From NCBI GenBank assembly GCA_037447655.1, contig JBBHKE010003112.1:1-64000 (forward strand): 64,000 bases of DNA, read 5' to 3'. This document shows positions 49,376-58,934 of the stretch, in pieces. The first letter of the stretch is position 1. Each line of letters starts with the position of its first letter. The notes under the pieces were generated by a model. The model did not search any database. It saw nothing but the letters and a program-made list of their open reading frames with translations, and was not told the origin of the DNA. The position numbers and the translations under genes are program-made. This DNA is from Zygnema cylindricum. Lineage: Eukaryota > Streptophyta > Zygnematophyceae > Zygnematales > Zygnemataceae.

Positions 49376-49953
49376 TTACTCTAATTTATTTAAATACTCT
49401 ATATTGGGTTATGTCGGCATTAATTATCCGCGCTGAAATTATGAACACTAAATTACGTAGGTGTACAAAATCTGTCAGTCCGTATAGTTTTGACGTATTA
49501 TGACGTTAGTATTATTTGTCGCGCTGAATGTCAGTTAATGTTCACACTGACGACGATGCTGTCGACGGACGAGAGTCATGCGAACGGCTTTTTTTCGATG
49601 TGATTGATTTTTCGTTTAGTGCGATTTCACGTGCGAGCGCGATTCTATTAAATCATTATTTGTACCTTTTTACTTAAAAAAGTACAATTTTGCACGGTTG
49701 AACGTCATCCGTATTCCACACTATTTAGCATGAACCTATATTACAATACTTTACGCTAATTAAACTTACCTAAATTAGAATAATGAAAAAATTAGAATCG
49801 TTTACTCTATTTGATGTCATAGACTCGAAATTTCGAGCGACCGAATTAGAGTAATTTACTCTAATTACGATTCGCAGTGTAGTGTACTGCACCGTATAGC
49901 GAAAGAGTCGGGCTGCGGTACAAGTACGATAAGTGACACCATAAAGCGGTTTA

Positions 49954-50717
49954 GGGTAAAATTCCATTAGACAAAAAGTGTGGTTCGTTACTGGACGCTG
50001 TACAATTTCGTTCAGATCCGTACCACGCCGTACTTTAAAAAAATTGCCAGACGAAATATCGTTACTGGAAAGTTGTCGGGAAGCTCCAATGATGTAGGCG
50101 TAATTCCTAGCCGTTGGATATTCCACATTTTCAGATCCGCAAAGCAATCGCGCACATCATCCAGTGTGACGATACTCTCCTCGCCAGGAGAGTTGTACGA
50201 TAATAGACGTGTACCATTGGTACACGTGAAAAAGCAAAAAAATATCCGCTTTTAACAAGCGATCACAAGTCTACACGTCGTATAGGCTATGTGCCTACGT
50301 CGTACGGTCCATGTGCCGCTGGCCACGCTGGATGCAGGTGAGCCGAAAAATATTTTCGCATGCTCCGTGTGACATCCACCGATATTCAAAGTTTGCCGCG
50401 AACTTCAAAGTTTGCCGCGTCTTTTTGCCATTCTGTTTCGAAATTTTGATTTTCGTTTTCAAAATCAAAAATATGGCCGCAAACTTTACGTACGAATCAT
50501 TAACTACCTCCGGTCGTACAGATATTTCGTTCTGACTTTCCGTTTGAAGATTTTCTTTAAGATTTTCAAATCTGGACACTAACCTACGTGGCGTCAATCA
50601 TAATTGAGGAAGGTTTGTTATTGGCCCGACAAAATGGAATATGGAATAGTCTTCCAGTAAACGCTGCCAGTAGAACTTTCCGTACATTTACTGGGACCGC
50701 CTAATGGAATTCTACCC
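49954..50717 (+). mobile_element. PIF/Harbinger-like element H5
   Basis: 764 bp, TTA at 49951-49953 and 50718-50720. Ends GGGTAAAATTCCATTAG and GGGTAGAATTCCATTAG. The right TTA is also the left target site of H6. An 8-bp hairpin ACTCTCCT/AGGAGAGT lies at 50174-50193. Confidence 0.9.
50174..50193. repeat. 8-bp perfect hairpin inside H5
   Basis: Arms 50174-50181 and 50186-50193 with loop CGCC, 220 bp from the left end. Confidence 0.85.
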
Positions 50718-50720
50718 TTA

Positions 50721-51449
50721 GGGTAACATTCCATTAGACGAAAAGTGGGGTTCGTTACTGGACGCCGTACGTATTCGTACAGAACCGTACAGAGCAGTAC
50801 CATCAATTTTTTTTTGGTTAGACGAAACATCGTTACTAGAAAGCTGTCAGGAAGCTCCAATGATGTAGGCGTGATTCCTGACCGTTGGATGTTTCACTAT
50901 TTTAGATCCGCGAAGCAATCGGGTACATCATGTAGTGGGCCCGAACTCTCATCCCGAGGAGAGTTAGGGCCCACGAGATGATTGCCATTGGTACACGTCA
51001 AAAATCAAATACATATCTACTTTGAACGAGGGATCACAGGCGTGCACGTCGTACAGGCCATGTGCCGCCTGCCACGCTGAATGCATGTCAGGTTGAAAAT
51101 ATCCTCGCACGCTCCGTCTGACATTCAAGGTTTTGCCGCGACCTTCAAAGTTTGCCTCGTCTTTTTGCCATTCCGTTTCGAAATTTCGATTTCTATTTTC
51201 AAAATCAAAATCTGGCCGAAAACTTTATGTACAAATCATTAACTACCTCCGGTCGTACAGATATTTCGTACAGATATCCCGTTTGTAGATTTTTTTAAGA
51301 TTTTTAGAATTTGGACTGTAACCTATGTGGCGCCAATCATAATTGAGGAATGCTTGTTACTGGCCCGACATAATGGAGCGGACTTCCAGTAAACGCCGTC
51401 AGTAGACTTGTCCGTACATTTACTGGGACCGCCTAATGGAATGTTACCC
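50721..51449 (+). mobile_element. PIF/Harbinger-like element H6, abutting H5
   Basis: 729 bp. Ends GGGTAACATTCCATTAG (both, read inward), then AGACGAAAAGTGGGGTT on the left. Left TTA is shared with H5; right flank is TTG, one mismatch. Clearly homologous to H5 along most of its length. Confidence 0.9.
50935..50974. repeat. 16-bp hairpin with one mismatch inside H6
   Basis: GTGGGCCCGAACTCTC pairs with GAGAGTTAGGGCCCAC; only one G/A mismatch. It occupies the position of the H5 hairpin, 214 bp from the left end. Confidence 0.9.
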
Positions 51450-51557
51450 TTGAACGTGATACACATTGCGACTTTCGAACGCAACCATGTATCAAAAGTC
51501 ACGCACGATTGACTAATTTGCACAAAAGGTGTAAAATAGGCATACTCGATTCATTAA

Positions 51558-52465
51558 AGGTAGGACCCCATGAGGCTAAGTAGGGATGTTTTTAACTTAG
51601 CACCGTAGTGTTAAAGTTGCAATCGTACGAAGAAATCGAGAAATTGTAGAGTACAGTTTGCCTCATCCTCGTTTTGTGTTTTTTCGACCCATTGTCAGGT
51701 CATCTTCAAACTTATCTTAAAACATCAGCGATGTGTTTAGAATAAAGTACAAACCCTCTCACAAATAGGAAAACATATTCTCACGTGTGAAAAGTTTTCA
51801 GAAGTTTTTGACGACTAAAAAAAAGTGCAGGGCTGTTTGTTTTTGTCCGTTTGCATCTTGTACGTTTTTTTTAAAGAGGTCACGGAAAGTAAAAAAATAA
51901 GTGAATGCGCTACTGCAGCTCGTGCCTCTCTCACCTTTCTCACCTTGCCACTCTTTCACCCCAAACTTCACTACTTCGCGGCACTAATGAAGAAAAGCAC
52001 AATGTTGAGGGCGGTCGCACGTGCGCGAACCAAGTAACGCTCGGAAGAATCTAACAAACGCGCCCACAATGAAAAACAAAATTATTTTTTATTTTGAATG
52101 GGCTTCAAGAATTCTGTGTCCATTTATGGGAACCGAACAAGAGATGCAGACGCAAAAGCATATTTTTAAGCCATGGTCGGAAGCTTATGCGTTTACGATG
52201 TCACATGAAGACATGCGACGTGCCAAAACGTTTCAAAAAATACGATGTGTCTTACGACGCTCCGAAAATTTTCAAAAAACACGGTGTGTCAAGACAGATT
52301 GTAAATATTGACAGTCGTCACGAGCATTGTAAACGTATACAATTGTCATTACTTTAAGTAACAATTTCGTTGTTACACATTGGGACACTCAAAAACCGTG
52401 TATGGAGAATCTGCCCTATAATACAAAGTATGTTCGCTAATTTACAATTACATGGGGTCGTACCC
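51558..52465. mobile_element. PIF/Harbinger-like element H7
   Basis: 908 bp, TAA both sides (51555-51557, 52466-52468). Ends AGGTAGGACCCCAT and GGGTACGACCCCAT. It is bracketed by a short direct repeat CACAAAAGGTGTAAAATAG (51520 region and 52472 region). Confidence 0.75.
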
Positions 52466-52523
52466 TAAAATGCACAAAAGGTGTAAAATAGACGTACTCC
52501 CTTAACAAGGGGTAAAATTTTTA

Positions 52524-53526
52524 GGGTAAGGCCCCATATCGCTAAGAAAAAGTTTTTTTACGTTGTTTTCTTCAAAAACTTAGCTCCATACTGTTAAAAT
52601 TACAACCGTACAAAAGAATTGAAAAAATGTAGAGTACGATTTACGTCATCTACGAAATTTGGATGAACGAGAAGTTATTCTCTTTTGTTTTTCCGACCAA
52701 TTGTCACGTCATTTTCAAAACACATCAGCGACGTGTTTTAAATAAAATAACACCGTTTTCACAAATAGAAAAACATATTCGCACGTGTCAACAAAATTCA
52801 AAAGGTTTCGACGACGAGAAAAAAAACACGGTTGTTTCTTTTAATTTGCTTGTACAAGCGTGCACGTTTGTTTCTTTTTGTCCGCATACATCTTGTACAT
52901 TTTTTTTTGCACGGATCTCAAGGCTACAATGTCATTTCACTGAAAGAAGAAAAATCCATGAAGGGGCCACTATATCTCACGCCTCACCTCTCTCACCTTG
53001 CTTACCTTGCCTCTCCTTCACTCATAACTTCACTACAATATTTCTCGACATCAATCGAGCTAGGCACAGTGATGGAAGCCACCGCGCGTCCGCGAACCAG
53101 GTCACACTGTGAATATTCAAACAAACGCGACCAAAAAATAGATTAACGTTTTTTATTTTGCCCTCAATAATTTTATGTCCATTCATGGCGACCGAAACAA
53201 GAGAGACAAATGCACGCACATCTTGTTCTATCGTGGCTAGAAGGATGTACGTCTACGTTGTCTCGCAAAAACATGCAACATATGAAACCATTTCAAAAAA
53301 TGCGATGTGACTTGCCATTTTCCAAAAAGATAAAAAGAAGTACGGTGCGTCAAGACAGATTGTAAACGTTGACAACCATCACCAATATTGTCGAGATATA
53401 CAATCGTCACAACCTTAATTAACAGTCTCGTTGTTACACATTGGGACACTTGAAAACTGTTTACGTAAAATCTGCGTTATAATACTAAGTAAGTTTGTTA
53501 AGTTACAATTACATGGGGCCTCACGC
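52524..53526. mobile_element. PIF/Harbinger-like element H8
   Basis: 1003 bp, TTA at 52521-52523 and 53527-53529. Ends GGGTAAGGCCCCAT and GCGTGAGGCCCCAT. Internally similar to H7 (for example the TCAAGACAGATTGTAAA block). Confidence 0.8.
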
Positions 53527-53529
53527 TTA

Positions 53530-54105
53530 AGCTATGTGCCCATGTAACGGAAACTTTGAAATGTAACTTTGGATTTTAACAAAAAATCTCCGTACTACTT
53601 TGTAGAGCGTTCCATTGTGCAAACATGGATCTCCGCACCATCCGGTGCACATTGATGATATTTGTCGTGAGGGCGAGTGACAACGACAATATACACTTTT
53701 GCAAAAGACCATGAATGAAAGTGGAGGCCGGAGGCCCTTGCATTTTTTTTCCGTACATGCCCATTATTTTTCTAAATACATGCACATGACGAGCAAGGGG
53801 GAAAATAACGTGTAATCTCCCTCGTGCATAAATTTCAAAAAACGTGCGACAAGCTTTTCTTAGTGGTTGCTCAACTATTCTTTTTAGAAATATCAACTCG
53901 AGAAGTTTGAAGATAAGCGGGCATGACAAGGTAGTCTGTAGAAAAGATAATAACGTGAAGTTCGTGTATGTTTTAAATTTCAAGATGACGCAAAATGTTC
54001 TCAGTTTTTACACAATTATTTGTACGAGGTAAAACTTCTCAATGTAGTAATTTTTGGTGGAAAACAACAAAAAAAATATTTTCTTTAACACATGGGCGCA
54101 CATTC
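53530..54105. mobile_element. PIF/Harbinger-like element H9, abutting H8
   Basis: 576 bp, sharing its left TTA with H8; right TTA 54106-54108. Ends AGCTATGTGCCCATGT and GAATGTGCGCCCATGT. Confidence 0.75.
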
Positions 54106-54108
54106 TTA

Positions 54109-55030
54109 GGGGGTAAACAATACTTTAAAGTGATACATTTTATTTTAATGAAGATTCCCCATTCTATTATGTAGATTGTTCCAATTTGTGAAAATTAATT
54201 TTTTACTCTGAAACGTGATGGTCGTAGACGTGGGTGAAACTTGTGATAGTTTTAGACGACTACAAAACCTACAACAATTGGTGTCACCTGCAAAAATAGT
54301 GACGGTTTTATATGTATAATTTTTGTGACATTGTAGATGTTTGAAGGTTTTGTGACATTGTGATATTGTGACGCCATGCTCATTCGTGACAACATCTATA
54401 TTACTAACTCCATAACTTTTTGCCATGGTTTCTTAATTTTAATTTTTTGTATTTTCTCACTTGCCCTACCATTTAACTACGCCCAAAGGTAGTTAAAAAA
54501 TTATTTTTTATTGCTTTTCCATTTCATGCTAGTATTGTCATCTTTCACGCCCAAAAGTATGAGTTAACAACGTTAATGTGAAAGGGAGAGGGAGAGGCAA
54601 CAACGGTATAAACATTTGCAAAGGATCCATGAATGGAAATAGAGGTTTGAGAATCGTGCAATTTGTTTTCTCTACTTGCGCGAGACGGACAACAAAAGTC
54701 ATAGCGAGTACTCTCCCTCGTGCTAAAAATTTCACTACGTGGACGTTTTTTCGTTCGTTGTTCGATTGACATGTTAATTAATCCCACCTCGCGAGGTGAT
54801 TTTTGTTAAAAAAATTAGATGAGTTGGATTCGCATGCCCGTGGGTCAAAAAGACGAAAACGCTAAAATGAATATAACAGATGACAAAATGGAAGGATATC
54901 CAAAGTGTCAATATGGCGTTCATTGCATTGTAAAAGCGTTTTTTCGTACAACATTTTTTTTTTTGTTGGGGACTAAATTTCATAGGAAAACAACTAAAAA
55001 ACAGATGCATTAACACATGGGCACACCCTT
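54109..55030. mobile_element. PIF/Harbinger-like element H10, left end degenerate
   Basis: The right end reads inward AAGGGTGTGCCCATGTG, clearly of the H9 type, followed by TTA. The left end probably starts right after the H9 TTA but no longer matches. Internal blocks such as CTCCCTCGTGC and the palindrome CACCTCGCGAGGTG (54785-54798) are present. Confidence 0.55.
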
Positions 55031-55957
55031 TTAGGGGTGTGTTTCAAATTTTTATGTATTGGGTAATTCTCTATCGAAAAAGATGTAATATTGATCTTAT
55101 TGTAAATCCATAATATATCATTGCGGAACTAATCAAAAAAATTAGCGCGGTATATTTGTTAAGGGGGAAGGAGGGGCATCCTTTTCATATCACCCTTCTA
55201 CATCATCATGTTTCTCATCATCGCACCATCACCATGCTTAAAGTTGACACCAAAAAGCGAAAAACTCTAGGGAATTGTTTTTGCTTTAAAAACTTGTTTT
55301 TTTCAGTCCAAATAATCTTTTCGATCCTCTTTTCACACGCCGTAATTTTCTTTTTCTCGATGAGGTAAAAGGAAATGTTCCAAACGAGGTGCAAGGTAAA
55401 AGAGTGTGTGACATAAAAAATAAAAAACAAAAATGAAAAGACAAAATTTAAAGACAATTACAAGTTTAAAAGGGTTTTTGAAATACAACTTTGTTGTAAC
55501 GCTCATTCTTTTTGTTTAACTATTATATAGAGTTCATCGGAAAGCCAAAGGCAAACACGCCGGAGATTGAAAGTAAAAGTATAAAACAACCCAAGGTAGG
55601 ATAAACGGTCATAGACAAATAACAAAAAAAATGGAGATAGAACGAGTTTTAGAAACTTGAAAAAAACATAAAAATAACTTTTGTATAATGATATCATTAT
55701 CCTCGATTTTGGTAAATGTATAACTAAATAATAGGATAATACTGATAAGTGAGATAATAAGTAATCAAAGCAATAATTAGATGTAATGTAATCAGAATAT
55801 ATATTATGTATTACATCATATCACATTCCATCACATCGCATCACATCATGTTATATTATACACCAATAATCACCTACAACCTAGTTCATTATGCCTGGGC
55901 TTGTCTTGTAACGGAATTGGCCAAACATCACCAACCATGACCTCGTACAGTCACTCT

Positions 55958-56014
55958 AGATACACATCGTTGACTGGATGTTGCCAAGATACACATCGTT
56001 GACTGGATGTTGCC
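55958..56014. repeat. 29-bp tandem duplication
   Basis: AGATACACATCGTTGACTGG followed by ATGTTGCC occurs twice back to back. More diverged CACTGGATG pieces occur further on. Confidence 0.9.
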
Positions 56015-56617
56015 GCCTATTTTTACTTGTTATGCAATTGGCCAAGCATACCAGTCATAATCTACAACCAAGGGTGCAAGATCACGCCCTTCACTGGATG
56101 ACCTAAGTGTCAAATGCATATCGCTCATTAGTTTAATACCCATGTATGTTTTGTATGGAATATTATATTTTGTTAACTACAATGTCATATACTTTATTAC
56201 TTTCACTGCAAGTATGTATCAAAATCATATGCAATCAAGATATTTTGGTCTTTTGTGCACAAATTATAGAAAGATAATACCTGCCACACATATGCATCTT
56301 GAGACAAACATTTTAAAGTTTTCACAATCGTGTGCTCCAAAAAAATCATCATTTTCACAGAGTATTCTACCATTTGGTAGAGTTTAGGTTCCAACCCAAC
56401 GTAAACAATGAACAAAAAAGTAACAAAAAAAACGTAAAAAGGCAAAAAAAAAGAAACCTAACAATAGTATAGCTAAACACCATTAAATATAACCCTTTAC
56501 AAAGAGATGATTTGCATATGTTTTTAATTTTAATCAACTCTTAAACTTTTCATTAAATCTATATAGTTGCGCTCGACATTTGTACATGTTAGAACAAGCA
56601 CGCATGATTTTTTGTTG

Positions 56618-56770
56618 TTTTTCTCTCACTCCCTCACTCTTTCTCTCTCTCTCTCACTCTCTCCCTCTCCCTCTTCCTCTCCCTCTCCCTCTCACTCTTC
56701 CTCTCCCTCTCCCTCTTTCTCTCCCTCTCCCTCTCCCTCTCCCCCCTCCCCTCTCCCCTCCTCTTCTACC
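56618..56770. repeat. CT / CCCTCT microsatellite
   Basis: Pyrimidine-rich repeat, same composition as the array in UCP intron 1. Confidence 0.95.
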
Positions 56771-57050
56771 TCCCCTAATGAATAAAGGCACAATGTTGAG
56801 GGCAATTGCACGTACGCGACCCAAGTCACCCTGGGAATGCAATTCTATGTCCCCCATTTCGACTGCAAAATTCAGGAAGCCTCTAGGTAGTTTTTCACTA
56901 ACCCATTTTCAACTAGAACAGCCACTACCCAAGCAGGCAAATAAACAATTTGACTGCACCCCTGTGCAGTTTGGACTCCCCTGAGTCCACAAGAAAAAGA
57001 ATCACTGAAAACGCCCAACCAGACGATTAGTTATCAAGTGGTAAAGATGC

Positions 57051-57937
57051 TGTTGTAAAGAGGAAATTAATAGTTCACTTCCCTATTTTAGATTTGTTTT
57101 AAAGAAAGAGAGTAAGGATCAAAGGCGCGCCATGGCTGCCGCCATATTTAGAAAGTGGCAGTTTTTGCAGTTAAGGGTATTTTTGCTAAAATGATGCCTA
57201 AATCTAGATTTGTACCTGTGACCTCTAGATTCTTTATATTCGCCTTAACCATTAAGGCATTACGAAACGATACACGTGACGGGTTTCATAAATATTTAAA
57301 CATTAACGCAACAGCTAATTAACAGCAGACTAACCAAAAGGAGCAATTTTTGCATGTACGCGAATCTGAACCGTGTAAAATATGTTTTGATCGGACGGCC
57401 GGCATTATAGCCGCCACGCGAAGTGAGCTTTTTGGCGGCATACGGATATAGCGTCACGCGGTGCCACGTGGCGCCACATTATTTGATACCGGAGAAGATG
57501 GGAGGAGGAACCATGGCTTCCGATATGACAGGTGTCACCTTATAGACCTTGTCGTACAATGGTTGTACAATAAGTACATCGCCTATTGTACCTTCTTGTA
57601 CTTTATAGTGTTCCTATTGGATTAGGGTTTAATAGTAGGTAGTCGTGAGTAGGCAGACCGAGACTTAGTAATATTTAGGTACCTCTCTCTCTAAGAGAGT
57701 TTGTAACTATAAAGGTCATTTTTGACCAGCCATAACTTACTGCTCGGGTGAGCAAATTCAGTGATTCTTTTTGCGTTTGACTCAGGGGAGTCTTGTCCTC
57801 ACAAGAGTGAGAGTGGTCAGAATATTTGTGTGCCTGGGCGGCGCTTATTCAGCGGGAAAGTAGAAGGGGCAAATATTATCCTAGAGGCTTTACATAGGCT
57901 GCTCATTCTGTGGGTCAATGGAGACCACAAAATTTCA
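57051..57937 (+). repeat. 5' LTR of the copia element
   Basis: Begins TGTTG and ends TTTCA (5'-TG...CA-3'). Contains a tRNA-like stretch near 57200-57275 (reverse strand), a CTCTCTCTAAGAGAG palindrome near 57685, and at 57918 an ATG in the gag frame. Confidence 0.95.
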
Positions 57938-58934
57938 GGTTATGGGCCCACCCTCTAGGGTGCCCATATTTGATGGATCAGACTTTCTTTATTGGGAAAT
58001 GATGATGGAGGGAGAAATTTTTGAGAAGCATCTATGGGGCATAATGTCTGGACAAATTCGATGCCCACCTCCACCTGGGTTTGGAGGGACACGTTTTTCT
58101 GACACCTCCGCCTCTACAGTTGGTAGAACAGCTGCCACCATCACCAAGGATGAAGATGAGGAAGGAGAGGAGATTTTCATGGAAAGAGAAAAGGGAGGAG
58201 TTGCAACTCAAGTGACACCATTGCCGAAGGCGATACCGGCAGCAGCACCACCAAAAACGGCGACAAGGGTTTAGACCGAAAGATCGGAGTATGAAAAGTG
58301 GAACTACAAAGACAAGGTTGCTAAGCTCTTAATTCTTAAAAGTGTAGCAAAGGGCATTGCCATTCCCCTTATGCATGTCAAATCTTCATCTCAGATTTGG
58401 ATATCACTAGTTAACAAATATAAGAGTGGATCATTGCAGCAGCAACAGTTGGCAGAAAATAAGATTGCAGCTTATACTTATAAGGGAGGAAGTATGGATA
58501 ATTATTGCAATGATTTAGGAGCATTGTTTGGAGAGTTAGAGAGTGCAGGTAACTCATGGTCTGAGAGACAAAGAGTGAACACATTAATGATGAAACTACC
58601 TGAAGAGTATGAGAATATCATTAACCGATTGTAGGACATAGGAGATAGCAATTGGAATTGGGATGACACTGTGGGAATGATTTTAGTGAAAGAAAGCACC
58701 ATAGAGCTTAGGAGAGGGAGTCCAAGTGTTCAAGCATTGTCTGCAGGAGCTGATTGGCGGAAGCGTGATGAGGAGAGAGGGAAAGATCCCTATCGAAACT
58801 TTGGTGGAAGAGGACAAGGAGGTGGCAGATTTGATAGACAGGGGAGAGGAACTTCTCGAGGAGGATTATGTCACTCTGCAAGAAACCGGGACACTACATG
58901 GCAGATTGTGTCAGACTTGCAGATCTTCGACTGA
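57918..58934 (+). pseudogene. copia gag, two stops and a frame break
   Basis: The frame runs from 57918 or, more likely, from the ATG at 57942, and starts MGPPSRVPIFDGSDFLYWEM, the usual N-terminal gag feature (FDG..Y..W). It continues through WISLVNKYKSGSLQQQQLAE, NDLGALFGELESAG and MMKLPEEYENIINRL, typical of copia gag (UBN2 family). TAG codons interrupt at 58272-58274 and 58632-58634. The nucleocapsid zinc knuckle falls on the frame break near 58870-58880: the first Cys-His lies in the gag frame, while CKKPGHYMADC is in the frame one base back, which carries pol. The Gly/Arg-rich region before it (GGRGQGGGRFDRQGRG) is normal. Confidence 0.9.
57938..57952 (+). other. Primer-binding site, half-tRNA type
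   Basis: GGTTATGGGCCCACC directly follows the LTR. Its complement GGTGGGCCCATAACC is the anticodon stem-loop of plant initiator tRNA-Met as I know it, not the 3' end. Drosophila copia primes in this way. The ATG at 57942-57944 inside it is in frame with gag. Confidence 0.8.

Larger units (their letters stand above)
48486..49879. mobile_element. S element split by Harbinger-like H4
   Basis: Ends CACCACGAATCGTAATTAG and CACTGCGAATCGTAATTAG, TA both sides. Removing H4 and one TTA leaves about 614 bp. Confidence 0.8.
55034..57050. other. Gene-free region before the copia element
   Basis: AT-rich. It holds a 29-bp tandem duplication (55958-56014), a CT microsatellite (56618-56770), and near 56790-56830 a fragment matching the interior of H7 (CACAATGTTGAGGGC, GTACGCGACCCAAGTCA). 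No gene recognised. Confidence 0.5.
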
